From Bacillota bacterium (lineage in GTDB: Bacteria; Bacillota; Clostridia; Lachnospirales; Lachnospiraceae): a stretch of DNA of 64,000 bases. Location: NCBI GenBank assembly GCA_023409535.1, contig JAEYGZ010000036.1, positions 62,001 to 126,000 of the forward strand. Direction: 5' to 3'. The notes beneath the pieces are model-generated. The model saw only the letters and a program-made list of their open reading frames with translations, was not told where the DNA came from and did not search any database. A program made the position numbers and the translations under genes. The first letter of the stretch is position 1. Each line of letters opens with the position of its first letter. Positions 43,229-51,793 of this stretch are shown in pieces.

Positions 43229-45472
43229 ATGTTGAACAAAGAAACAATAAAAGTCGGCGGCATGACTTGTGCCGCCTGCACCCAGAGAGTGGAGAAGGCG
43301 ATTGCCAAGCTGGAAGGAATCAGTACCGTTTCCGTGAATCTGGCTACCGAAAATGCTACCTTTGAATATGATCCTCAGGTGATCAGACTTTCCGCCGTAA
43401 AGGAATGCATTGAGAAAACCGGTTATAAGGCACTTGATAAAAACTCTGTTGATGAAGACAGGCTGCGCAAGCAGAAGGAGATAAAAACCCTTTGGACGAA
43501 GTTCATTGTTGCAGTGGTATTTGGATTACCCTTATTGTATTTTGCAATGGCGCCAATGGTATCCTGGTGGCCGTTTCCCATACCCAAAGCTCTAAATCCC
43601 ATGATGTTCCCCCTCAGATATGCGGTATTGCAAATGACTCTGGTGGTACCGATTATTATCGCAGGCTATCGCTTTTATACCGTTGGTTTCAAGGCTCTGC
43701 TTCAAAGAAGCCCGAATATGGATTCCCTGGTTGCCATCGGAACTACGGCAGCGATTATCTTTAGTATTTATAATACCTACCGGATTGCAGCCGGCCATTT
43801 CATGGCAGTGGAAAGTTTATATTATGAGACGGCAGGTGTTATTATCGCATTGATCCTGCTTGGCAAATCCCTGGAAGCAGTGTCTAAGGGCAAGACTTCA
43901 GAAGCCATTAAGAAGCTGATGGGGCTGGCACCGAAGACAGCGACCGTAATCAATGACGGCAAGGAAACCCAGCTGCCGATAGAGGATGTTGAGATCGGGG
44001 ATCTGATCCTTGTAAGGCCCGGCGAGAAGATACCGGTGGACGGAATTGTGCTGGAGGGCACCACCTCGATTGATGAAGCAATGCTTACCGGAGAAAGTAT
44101 GCCGGTGGATAAGAAGGCCGGAGATAAGGTATTTGCGGCCAGCATCAATAAAAACGGTATGATTAAATTCAAGACCACCAAGGTTGGCGCGGACACCGCG
44201 CTGGCACAAATTATCAAATTGGTGGAGGATGCCCAGGGCTCCAAGGCTCCCATTGCAAAGATGGCGGATATTGTATCCGGCTATTTCGTTCCGGTTGTCT
44301 GCGGACTTGCACTTTTAGCATTCCTAGCCTGGTTTTTAACCGGCCAGTCCCTGGCCTTCTCTCTTACCATCTTCATCTCAGTGATCGTGATTGCCTGCCC
44401 CTGCGCCCTTGGTCTTGCTACACCGACCGCCATTATGGTGGGAACCGGAAAGGGTGCGGAGAACGGTATTCTGATTAAGGGCGGCGAAGCGTTAGAGACA
44501 GCCCATAAGATTAATACAATTGTATTTGATAAAACCGGTACGATTACCGAAGGTAAGCCGGAGGTTACAGATATCATACCGGCGGAAGGCATTGATCCGG
44601 AACGGTTATTACAGATTGCAGCTTCCGGTGAAAAGGGCTCCGAGCATCCCCTTGGCGAAGCGATTGTCAGAAAAGCGGAGAAGGACCGGATGCCGTTCCT
44701 TACGGTGGAGAGCTTCGAAGCAATTCCGGGACATGGAATTCAGGTTACGATAGAGCAGTCCGATATCTACATCGGCAATAAGAAGCTGATGGATCAGCGG
44801 GGTATTTCGCTGGAAGGATTAAAGGAGACCTCGGACCGGCTTGCCGGTGAAGGAAAGACCCCCATGTATGTGGCGATGGATGGCAGTCTGGCAGGTATCA
44901 TTGCCGTAGCTGATGTTGTAAAAGAAAGCAGCGCCAAAGCAATCAGAAAGCTGCAGACCATGGGAATTGAGGTTGCCATGATTACCGGCGATAACCGCAG
45001 AACTGCGGAAGCGATTGCAAAACAGGTAGGGATCGACCGTATCCTCGCAGAGGTACTTCCTCAGGATAAATCCAATGAGGTGAAGAAGCTTCAAGCGGAA
45101 GGAAAGAAGGTTTGCATGGTCGGTGACGGAATCAATGATGCTCCGGCTCTGGTTCAGGCGGATATCGGTATAGCCATCGGTTCAGGAACAGACGTTGCTA
45201 TGGAGTCGGCGGATATTGTCTTAATGAAGAGCGACCTGATGGATGTAACCACAGCAATCCGATTAAGCAAGAGTACTATTCGGAATATTAAGCAGAATTT
45301 ATTCTGGGCCTTTGGTTATAATGTTGCAGGAATTCCCATTGCCGCAGGACTGCTCCACCTGTTTGGAGGTCCGTTGTTAAATCCTATTTTTGCTGCTGCC
45401 GCAATGGCTTTCAGCTCTGTGTCGGTAGTATCGAATGCGTTAAGATTAAAGGGCTTTAAGGCATCGAAGTAA
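43229..45472 (+). CDS. copA: Copper-exporting P-type ATPase CopA
   Basis: A 747-residue P1B-type ATPase that exports Cu+. One N-terminal HMA domain carries GMTCAACTQRVEKAI. The actuator TGES lies in MLTGESMPVD, the transmembrane copper site CPC in VIACPCALGLATPT (near 390), the phosphorylated Asp in FDKTGTITEGKP (near 433), HPLGEAIV is the nucleotide-contacting HP motif, and GDGINDAPAL the hinge. The CPC motif with Asn/Tyr in the later helix (FWAFGYNVAGIPIAAG) and SSVSVVSNALRL near the end mark Cu+ specificity. It is the third gene of the module and its stop overlaps the next reading frame. Confidence 0.96.
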   Translation: MLNKETIKVGGMTCAACTQRVEKAIAKLEGISTVSVNLATENATFEYDPQVIRLSAVKECIEKTGYKALDKNSVDEDRLRKQKEIKTLWTKFIVAVVFGLPLLYFAMAPMVSWWPFPIPKALNPMMFPLRYAVLQMTLVVPIIIAGYRFYTVGFKALLQRSPNMDSLVAIGTTAAIIFSIYNTYRIAAGHFMAVESLYYETAGVIIALILLGKSLEAVSKGKTSEAIKKLMGLAPKTATVINDGKETQLPIEDVEIGDLILVRPGEKIPVDGIVLEGTTSIDEAMLTGESMPVDKKAGDKVFAASINKNGMIKFKTTKVGADTALAQIIKLVEDAQGSKAPIAKMADIVSGYFVPVVCGLALLAFLAWFLTGQSLAFSLTIFISVIVIACPCALGLATPTAIMVGTGKGAENGILIKGGEALETAHKINTIVFDKTGTITEGKPEVTDIIPAEGIDPERLLQIAASGEKGSEHPLGEAIVRKAEKDRMPFLTVESFEAIPGHGIQVTIEQSDIYIGNKKLMDQRGISLEGLKETSDRLAGEGKTPMYVAMDGSLAGIIAVADVVKESSAKAIRKLQTMGIEVAMITGDNRRTAEAIAKQVGIDRILAEVLPQDKSNEVKKLQAEGKKVCMVGDGINDAPALVQADIGIAIGSGTDVAMESADIVLMKSDLMDVTTAIRLSKSTIRNIKQNLFWAFGYNVAGIPIAAGLLHLFGGPLLNPIFAAAAMAFSSVSVVSNALRLKGFKASK

Positions 45473-45513
45473 TGCCTCTTTCGAATATAACTATAGTAAA
45501 GGATAATAAGACT

Positions 45514-46191
45514 ATGAAGAAAAAGTTATTTCTTTTATCAATATGTATGCTGGCCTTGCCCGGATTGACCGCTTGTGATAAACTTGATGTAATAGGCAAT
45601 CAGTCGGAAAAGTCCTTTCAGGCGGTACTTGAAGCACTGCCTGACCGGGTGAGCGAGGATACGGATTTTGGCGGCTGGTCGTTAACCGCACTGGATAATG
45701 GAGCGCGCTTTGTATGGAGCGAGGATTTTAGTAAGACCACAGAGTATGATGTGAAGCTGGAGGTTGATGTCCTGCCCTTTATCGAGGCGGGACTTGACAC
45801 TTCCAAGCTTCCGGCAGGGATGCTGGTTGATGACAAGCTTGTGTTGGGTACCGATTTAGGTGACGAGAATATTACTTATGTCGGCAGTGCATCGGCTCTT
45901 GATGCCTATAAGAAACTGGTGAAGCATTATCGGTATCATATTACCTATCACGCGACATTGGACCATTTTGGTGTGGATCTGGGCGGCGGCAATATGTTTG
46001 AATGGGCAAAGGATATGAAGGCAAGCGATAAGGATATTGTATTTGCATTGAACCCGCAGCCCTTTATCGATGCCGGTGTTAATCCCGACAAGGTGGAAGG
46101 CTGGTTATTTGCAAAGGTGGAGACCATGGACGAGAATGGGAAGAAAATAGAAGTGGATAAGTTCTTAAAGCCTTTTGATATCGAAAGCTAA
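45514..46191 (+). CDS. Lipoprotein of unknown function with internal duplication
   Basis: A 225-residue lipoprotein. I place the start at the ATG at 45514, which begins a clean signal peptide (KKKLFLLSICMLALPG) with lipobox LTAC; an upstream ATG at 45472 overlaps the copA stop. Two stretches look alike: DVLPFIEAGLDTSKLPAGML (near 80-100) and NPQPFIDAGVNPDKVEGWLF (near 185-205), each preceded by a strand ending in a Phe-x-Trp-type motif (RFVWSED; MFEWAKD). This suggests a duplicated beta domain. There is no obvious metal-binding motif. It sits between copA and the two-component system, so it may report on or buffer copper outside the membrane. Confidence 0.7.
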   Translation: MKKKLFLLSICMLALPGLTACDKLDVIGNQSEKSFQAVLEALPDRVSEDTDFGGWSLTALDNGARFVWSEDFSKTTEYDVKLEVDVLPFIEAGLDTSKLPAGMLVDDKLVLGTDLGDENITYVGSASALDAYKKLVKHYRYHITYHATLDHFGVDLGGGNMFEWAKDMKASDKDIVFALNPQPFIDAGVNPDKVEGWLFAKVETMDENGKKIEVDKFLKPFDIES

Positions 46192-46229
46192 TGTAAGGAA
46201 CAGCCTGTAAGAAAGGCGTGGTTATTATT

Positions 46230-46931
46230 ATGAGTGAGCTCATAAAGAAAATATTATTCGTTGAGGATGAAGAAAAAATCCTTGCAGTGGTAAAGTCCTT
46301 TCTGGAAAGTAAGGGCTTTACTGTGCTTTGTGCCGCAAGCGGCAGGCAGGCCTTGGAGCTCTTTGACCGGGAGCGGGTTGCGCTGATTTTACTTGATCTG
46401 ATGCTTCCTGAGCTGTCAGGAGAAGAGGTTTGCCGAATCATTCGCTCAAAATCCAAGGTTCCCATTATAATGCTGACCGCGAAGTCGGATGAAGCCGATT
46501 TGCTGAACGGACTTGGAATAGGTGCGGATGATTATATTATCAAGCCCTTCAGCCTCAAGGAGCTGTATGCCAGGATGGAGGCGGTGCTTCGCAGAGCCTC
46601 TCAGGAGCTTTCCGCGTTGCTTACTAAGAAATCCTTTCATGATGGGGAGCTGATCATCGATTATGACAGTCATATTGTACTCAGACAATCCGTGGAAGTA
46701 AAGCTGACACCCAACGAATATAAGCTGTTGGCTGCCCTGACCAGGTACCCGAATAAGGTATTCACCAGGGAGGAATTAATTGCATCTGCGTTCGGAAGTA
46801 ATTTTGAAGGCTATGACAGGACAATTGACACACATATTAAGAACCTTCGCCAAAAGCTGGAAAATGATCCGAAGGATCCGTATTACGTGAAGACCATTCA
46901 TGGTATGGGCTATAAATTTGGAGCATCCTAA
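46230..46931 (+). CDS. OmpR/PhoB-family response regulator
   Basis: A 233-residue response regulator. The receiver domain (residues 5-120) has the acidic pair in VEDEE, the phosphoacceptor in LLDLMLPE and the Lys in IKPFSLKEL. The C-terminal winged helix spans 130-233 (KLTPNEYKLLAALTRYPNKVFTREEL; DRTIDTHIKNLRQKL; VKTIHGMGYKF). The ATG at 46230 is chosen over a GTG four codons upstream, which is one base from AAAGG; neither spacing is ideal. It is 12 bp before its kinase and follows the copper genes, so it probably controls them. Confidence 0.93.
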   Translation: MSELIKKILFVEDEEKILAVVKSFLESKGFTVLCAASGRQALELFDRERVALILLDLMLPELSGEEVCRIIRSKSKVPIIMLTAKSDEADLLNGLGIGADDYIIKPFSLKELYARMEAVLRRASQELSALLTKKSFHDGELIIDYDSHIVLRQSVEVKLTPNEYKLLAALTRYPNKVFTREELIASAFGSNFEGYDRTIDTHIKNLRQKLENDPKDPYYVKTIHGMGYKFGAS

Positions 46932-46943
46932 TGGAGGTGTCGT

Positions 46944-48329
46944 ATGCATAGCCTGAAGACAAGATTATCAGGTACCATATTCATTGTGGTGCTTTTGACA
47001 ATTGCATTAATCAGTATTCTGGCCAATTATTTTATTAACCGGGAGTTCACCGCATATATCAGCCGGCAGCAGGAGCTAAAGACCCAGGTCATTACCACCA
47101 GCATCAGCCAGCAATATACCAGAATGACAAACCAGTGGAATTTAAGCTATGTCCATGCCATCGGAATGTCCTCCTTATATGAAGGTTATATTATTAAGGT
47201 GCTTGACCGGGACGGAGTGGTTTTGTGGGATGCAAGATCCCACGATATGAGCCTTTGCAATCAGATCATGGACGAGATATCTGAAAGAATGCGAATCGAG
47301 TATCCGCAGCTGAATGGGGAGTTCACCTCGGTAACTTATCCGCTGACGCAAGGGGATAAGGAGATCGGTAGTGTCAGTATCAGCTATTTCGGTCCGTTTT
47401 TCCTGAATGAGAATGAATTCCGGTTCCTTCATTCCTTAAATACAGTGTTACTTAGTGTGGGAGCCATATCCTTAATATTCTCCCTGGTGATCGGACATAT
47501 GATGGCAAGAAGAATCAGCCTGCCCATTCTTCGTACCGTGGAGGCCGCAAAGCAGATCTCGGACGGCAATTATGGGATCAGGCTGGAGGAGGAAAGCGGT
47601 GCCGCGGAGCTTAAGCTTCTGGTTGATTCCATAAATCATCTGGCAGGGTCCCTGGAGACCCTGGAGCGGCTGCGTAAGCAGCTTACCGGCGATGTGGCCC
47701 ATGAGCTTCGTACACCGATCACCATCCTGCAGACCTATCTGGAGGCAATGACAGAGGGAATCTGGGAGGCAGATCCGGAGCGGCTGCAAAGCTGTTATGA
47801 TGAGGTTGTCCGCATGGGAAGACTGGTGGGCGATCTGGAAAGCCTGGCAAAGCTTGAAGGAGAGATGCAGGAGCTGCATAAACAGACCACGGACCTGTTT
47901 GAGCTGATCAGTCAGATGGTAAGTACCTTTGAAGCAGAGATTAATAAACGCAGCCTGCAGGTATCTGTAAATGGACCTCACATACAATTGACGGTTGACC
48001 GGAACAGAATGAAGCAGGTGGTTGTGAATTTATTAAACAACGCAATCAAATATTCAGGTGAGGGCAGCAGGATTATGTTTGAGCTATTTGAGGAGGAGGG
48101 CAGCGCAGGATTTTCGGTCCGAGATACCGGTGCAGGGATTCCCAAGGAGGAGCTTCCCTTTATCTTTGAACGCTTTTACCGGGCGGACAAATCCCGCAAC
48201 CGCATGACCGGAGGCTCCGGCATCGGTCTTACCATAGTAAAATCGATTATACAAGCCCATGGCGGAGCCATAGCCGTGGATAGTGTCATAAATGAAGGCA
48301 GCACCTTCACGGTAACCTTGCCGAAATAA
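46944..48329 (+). CDS. Sensor histidine kinase
   Basis: A 461-residue kinase. Two membrane spans (residues 10-32 and 160-182) enclose an extracytoplasmic sensor of about 125 residues. HAMP (183-235) is followed by HisKA with HELRTPIT (phosphoacceptor His near 253) and a HATPase domain: N box NLLNNAIKYS, G1 DTGAGIPKEE, F box FERFYRADKSR and G2 GGSGIGLTIVK. No Cys/His-rich metal site stands out in the sensor, so copper sensing is from context only. GGAGGTGTCGT precedes the ATG. It is the last gene of the copper module. Confidence 0.94.
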   Translation: MHSLKTRLSGTIFIVVLLTIALISILANYFINREFTAYISRQQELKTQVITTSISQQYTRMTNQWNLSYVHAIGMSSLYEGYIIKVLDRDGVVLWDARSHDMSLCNQIMDEISERMRIEYPQLNGEFTSVTYPLTQGDKEIGSVSISYFGPFFLNENEFRFLHSLNTVLLSVGAISLIFSLVIGHMMARRISLPILRTVEAAKQISDGNYGIRLEEESGAAELKLLVDSINHLAGSLETLERLRKQLTGDVAHELRTPITILQTYLEAMTEGIWEADPERLQSCYDEVVRMGRLVGDLESLAKLEGEMQELHKQTTDLFELISQMVSTFEAEINKRSLQVSVNGPHIQLTVDRNRMKQVVVNLLNNAIKYSGEGSRIMFELFEEEGSAGFSVRDTGAGIPKEELPFIFERFYRADKSRNRMTGGSGIGLTIVKSIIQAHGGAIAVDSVINEGSTFTVTLPK

Positions 48330-48362
48330 TGCCGTTTTCTGCAGGAACGATTTTCCTTGTAG

Positions 48363-48391
48363 TTGACATGTCTCGAAATGATATATATAAT
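48363..48391 (+). promoter_or_regulatory. Strong sigma-A promoter of the GntR-type regulator
   Basis: A full consensus: TTGACA, 17 bases, TATAAT. ATGATATA motifs lie in the spacer (48378-48385) and near the transcription start (48399-48406), placed for autorepression. Confidence 0.75.
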
Positions 48392-48436
48392 ATATTAAAT
48401 GATATATTATTTTATATAATCGGATGGTGAGACTAT

Positions 48437-49549
48437 TTGAAGAAAGAATCGTTATACGAGAAGATATATAATGACATTGCGGAAGGAATTCAAACAAATA
48501 AATTTCCTCCCGGCAGCAGACTTCCCTCGGAAAAGGAATTGTCAATCCGGTATAATGTCAGCCGCATTACCAGCAAGAAAGCGTTAGAGATGCTTGCGGA
48601 GCAAAATGTTATCTTGAGAATGCCGGGAAAGGGCTCCTTTGTGATGGAAGCTCAGGAGAGTGGTGAATTGCATCCGGAGATACTTAGGAACCAAAGAAAG
48701 CAGTCCAGGGTAATCGGTGTCATCATGGATGCCTTTGGAGCAAGCTATGGTTACCAGCTGCTGTTAGGAATTGAGAGGGAGTGTAAGGCCCGGGATCTTA
48801 ATTTCATCTTAAAATGTACCTATGGAAGCAAGGAAGCTGAAATTGCGGCTATGAATGAGCTGCTGGAGCTCGGTGTGTCGGGAATTATAATCATGTGTGT
48901 CCATGATGAAACCTATAATGCACTGGTGCTAAAGCTTGCGGTGGAAAATTTTCCGATTGTGCTGATTGACCGCCAGCTGAAGGGTATTCCGATTTCCTAT
49001 GTCGGGACGAATAATTATATGGCGGCAAAGGAGCTGACAGGCTGGCTGTTTCGGAATGGGCACACCAGGATATGCTTTGTTTCCCACGCTTCGGTACAGA
49101 CCCCGACCATATTGGAGAGGCAGAGCGGCTTTGTTGATTATCACCTGGAGCATAATATTATAACAAACGAATCCATGTGGATTACAAATCTCAGATCAAT
49201 GCTCCCCTCGGCAAACAGGGGAGAAGCCTCGGAAGAAACCGATTTAAAGCTCATTGAGGATTTTATTCGTATGAATCCACAGACAACCGCGTTCTTCGCC
49301 ATTGAATATTCCATCGGCCTGCTGGTATATAAAACTCTGCAGAAGCTGGGGCAGGATAAGGAGAAAAAGGTGGTGTTCTTTGATGGAATAGATGAAATGT
49401 ATGACTCCAACCCGGTTTTCACAAGAGTGAAGCAGGGGGAATACCAGATCGGTGCAAACAGTGTAAGACTGGTCGCGGAAAGCATGGATGGGAAGAAAGA
49501 GGTTGAGACCAGATTAATTCCGTATGAGATCATAGAAGGGGATAGATAA
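48437..49549 (+). CDS. GntR-HTH / LacI-sensor hybrid regulator (AraR type)
   Basis: A 370-residue regulator with a GntR winged helix (residues 1-72: LYEKIYNDIAEGIQTNKFPP, LPSEKELSIRYNVSRITSKK) fused to a LacI-type periplasmic-binding sensor domain (85-365; GVIMDAFGASYGYQLLLGIE, FPIVLIDRQLKGIPI). This is the AraR architecture. The start is TTG, 5 bases after GGTGAG; no in-frame ATG is suitable. It probably represses the downstream alpha-mannan ABC and glycosidase genes until a manno-oligosaccharide or mannose derivative binds. A terminator separates it from the operon, which has its own promoter. Confidence 0.92.
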   Translation: MKKESLYEKIYNDIAEGIQTNKFPPGSRLPSEKELSIRYNVSRITSKKALEMLAEQNVILRMPGKGSFVMEAQESGELHPEILRNQRKQSRVIGVIMDAFGASYGYQLLLGIERECKARDLNFILKCTYGSKEAEIAAMNELLELGVSGIIIMCVHDETYNALVLKLAVENFPIVLIDRQLKGIPISYVGTNNYMAAKELTGWLFRNGHTRICFVSHASVQTPTILERQSGFVDYHLEHNIITNESMWITNLRSMLPSANRGEASEETDLKLIEDFIRMNPQTTAFFAIEYSIGLLVYKTLQKLGQDKEKKVVFFDGIDEMYDSNPVFTRVKQGEYQIGANSVRLVAESMDGKKEVETRLIPYEIIEGDR

Positions 49550-49587
49550 GTCCGGGGTTAGAAAAACTAAAAAATAGAATTTGAATT

Positions 49588-49619
49588 AGCACCGTCAATT
49601 TATGATGGTGCTTTTTTTC
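49588..49619 (+). terminator. Terminator of the regulator gene
   Basis: AGCACCGTCA pairs with TGATGGTGCT, followed by seven T. The 49550-49938 gap also holds the operators and promoter listed next. Confidence 0.88.
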
Positions 49620-49690
49620 TGGATAGAAAGCGGATGCCTTGCGTAGCTTCTGACAGTCAAATCTTACAGCCAATATAGCATAATCAACAA

Positions 49691-49707
49691 ATGATATAAA
49701 TGATATA
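49691..49707 (+). promoter_or_regulatory. Putative operator, tandem ATGATATA boxes (upstream site)
   Basis: Two ATGATATA boxes, 9 bp apart start to start, lie 29 bases upstream of the -35 box. The same paired arrangement recurs at 49884. Confidence 0.45.
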
Positions 49708-49735
49708 AACAACATAATAAATATAATAATAATCC

Positions 49736-49764
49736 TTGACAAATGGTATGACGGGTGATAATAT
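49736..49764 (+). promoter_or_regulatory. Promoter of the alpha-mannan operon
   Basis: TTGACA, a 17-base spacer and TAATAT. Predicted start near 49771, giving a leader of about 165 bases. Confidence 0.75.
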
Positions 49765-49883
49765 GTGTTTATAATCAACAATAAAAAATAATAAATCACA
49801 AAATAAACATGCAAATTGTATAATAATGTAATGGAAATGTATTTTCGGTTTGTTCGAAATTAATAAGAAAAAGTTGGATTTAA

Positions 49884-49900
49884 ATGATATAAATGGTATA
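49884..49900 (+). promoter_or_regulatory. Putative operator, tandem ATGATATA/ATGGTATA boxes (downstream site)
   Basis: A second pair of boxes, also 9 bp apart, lies in the leader 38 bases before the permease start. Binding by the AraR-type regulator is inferred from repetition only. Confidence 0.45.
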
Positions 49901-49938
49901 TAACATACGGAAATTGATACGCGAAAGGGGTAGAAGCT

Positions 49939-50817
49939 TTGAAGAGAAAAAATAATGCTTTGGCAAAACAAAATACGATGGGGATGATATTTGCTGCACC
50001 GCCGGTGATCCTTTTCCTGGTTTTCACGTTATTTCCGATGGTCATGGCGATTGCGCTAAGCTTTACGGATTACGACATCATTAACGCACCCAGGTTTGTG
50101 GGCTTTAAAAACTTCAGAAAGATTGCTCAGGACCAATTTTTCTGGATATCCTTAAAGAACACTCTCTATTATACGATTTTATATGTACCCTCCGGCCTTC
50201 TTCTGTCCCTGGGTGCGGCCTTATTTCTGAATTCGGAAAAGAGAATGGTTGGATTGTTCCGTACGCTGTTCTATTTACCGGTGCTTTCCTCCTCGGTAGC
50301 GACTGCTACCCTGTGGTTCTGGATTCTTAATCCGCAGCTGGGCTTACTGAACGGCTTCCTAAAGATCTTCGGTATTGACGGACCGGCATGGTTATACGAT
50401 TCAAATCTTGCCATGATTGCGATTGTTCTGATGAGCCTGTGGGCAGGATTTGGCGGAAATATGATGATTTTCCTTTCAGGACTCAAGGGAATTCCGCAGA
50501 TCTATTATGAGGCGGCCAAGGTGGAAGGAGCCGGCCGTTTGCAGGTGTTTTGCCGGATAACAATGCCGTCTTTAGCCAAGACCACCTTCCTGGTATCGAC
50601 CATGCTGATTATCGGTACGCTGCAGGTATTTGACCAGGCCTTTGTACTTACGAAGGGCGGACCTGGAAATGCGACGATTACCTTGGTTTACTACATATAC
50701 AACAATGGCTTTAAAAATTTGAAGATGGGATATGCATCCAGTATTTCACTCGTTTTATTCCTGATCATCCTGGGCATGACAGTGATTAACCAACGAATTA
50801 ATAAGGCGGAGATATAG
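49939..50817 (+). CDS. Sugar ABC transporter permease (MalF/UgpA type)
   Basis: A 292-residue permease with six predicted spans and the EAA loop YEAAKVEGAGRLQVFCRITM near residue 192. The motif TKGGPGNATITLVYYIYNNGF near 237 is typical of UgpA/MsmF sugar permeases. The start is TTG, 8 bases after AAAGGGG. It pairs with the next permease and with the binding lipoprotein. As in the first sugar locus no ATPase is encoded here. Confidence 0.93.
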   Translation: MKRKNNALAKQNTMGMIFAAPPVILFLVFTLFPMVMAIALSFTDYDIINAPRFVGFKNFRKIAQDQFFWISLKNTLYYTILYVPSGLLLSLGAALFLNSEKRMVGLFRTLFYLPVLSSSVATATLWFWILNPQLGLLNGFLKIFGIDGPAWLYDSNLAMIAIVLMSLWAGFGGNMMIFLSGLKGIPQIYYEAAKVEGAGRLQVFCRITMPSLAKTTFLVSTMLIIGTLQVFDQAFVLTKGGPGNATITLVYYIYNNGFKNLKMGYASSISLVLFLIILGMTVINQRINKAEI

Positions 50818-50828
50818 GAGGACAAGGT

Positions 50829-51695
50829 ATGAAAATGAAAAAAAACCTGCGGGATATTCTTTGGTATACGGTTGCGATTTGTATTGCGGCAATAACGGTT
50901 TTTCCGCTGCTATGGATGGTTTCCACTTCCTTAAAACCTGAGAGTGAGATTTATTCCAATTCTCTTTCGTTACTGTCAGAAAATTATTCCTTTAGCAATT
51001 ACGCAAAGGTATTTAAAACCATTCCGTTTTTACGGTATTTTATGAACTCGCTGGTTTTGGCGGTTACCGGTGTATTGACCAATGTGTTTCTCGGTTCCCT
51101 GGCAGGCTACTCTTTTGCGAAGATGAGATTTAAAGGAAGAAAGCTTTCCTTCTCCCTCCTGTTATCCTCCATGATGATCCCCGGGGTCGTAACTATGATC
51201 CCACAGTTTTTGGTACTGAAATACTTCCCGTTGGTGGGCGGGAACAACCTTCTGGGACAGGGAGGAACCGGATTTATCAATCATTATACGGCAATTGTAT
51301 TGCCGGGAGCGGTCGGAGCCTTTGCTGTATTCTTCATGAAGCAGTTTTTTGAGACGCTGCCCGATGATCTGGCAGAAGCGGCAAGGGTTGACGGCTGCAG
51401 TGAATTCCGGATTTTCTGGCAGATTTATCTGCCTTTAATCAAGCCGGCTGCAATGACACTGGGAATTATGACCTTCCAGGCCGGTTGGAATTCCTTTATG
51501 TGGCCGATGATTGTCCTTAACTCCAAGGAGATGATGACGATCCAGGTGGGGCTGTCTACCTTCCAATATCAATATAACACGATGTACGGACCGCTGATGG
51601 CAGGAACGGTGATTGCAACCCTGCCTACCATATTGATTTTTATCGTAGCTCAGAAATACTATATTCAGGGTATTGCCTTTACCGGAAGCAAATAA
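50829..51695 (+). CDS. Sugar ABC transporter permease (MalG/UgpE type)
   Basis: A 288-residue second permease, 11 bp after the first, with GGAGGACAAGGT before the ATG. The EAA loop is LAEAARVDGCSEFRIFWQIY near residue 182. The N-terminal VFPLLWMVSTSLKPESEIYS and C-terminal YYIQGIAFTGSK blocks are standard for the MalG/UgpE group. It forms the channel with the TTG-started partner for imported manno-oligosaccharides, the substrate being inferred from the downstream enzymes. Confidence 0.94.
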   Translation: MKMKKNLRDILWYTVAICIAAITVFPLLWMVSTSLKPESEIYSNSLSLLSENYSFSNYAKVFKTIPFLRYFMNSLVLAVTGVLTNVFLGSLAGYSFAKMRFKGRKLSFSLLLSSMMIPGVVTMIPQFLVLKYFPLVGGNNLLGQGGTGFINHYTAIVLPGAVGAFAVFFMKQFFETLPDDLAEAARVDGCSEFRIFWQIYLPLIKPAAMTLGIMTFQAGWNSFMWPMIVLNSKEMMTIQVGLSTFQYQYNTMYGPLMAGTVIATLPTILIFIVAQKYYIQGIAFTGSK

Positions 51696-51793
51696 ACGAT
51701 GCAACGGACTGCGGAAACCTGTGTTGCAAATCATGAAAATTCGAGTGCAAAATATCATATTTGGCACCGAACAAATAAATAAGGAGGAATAGT

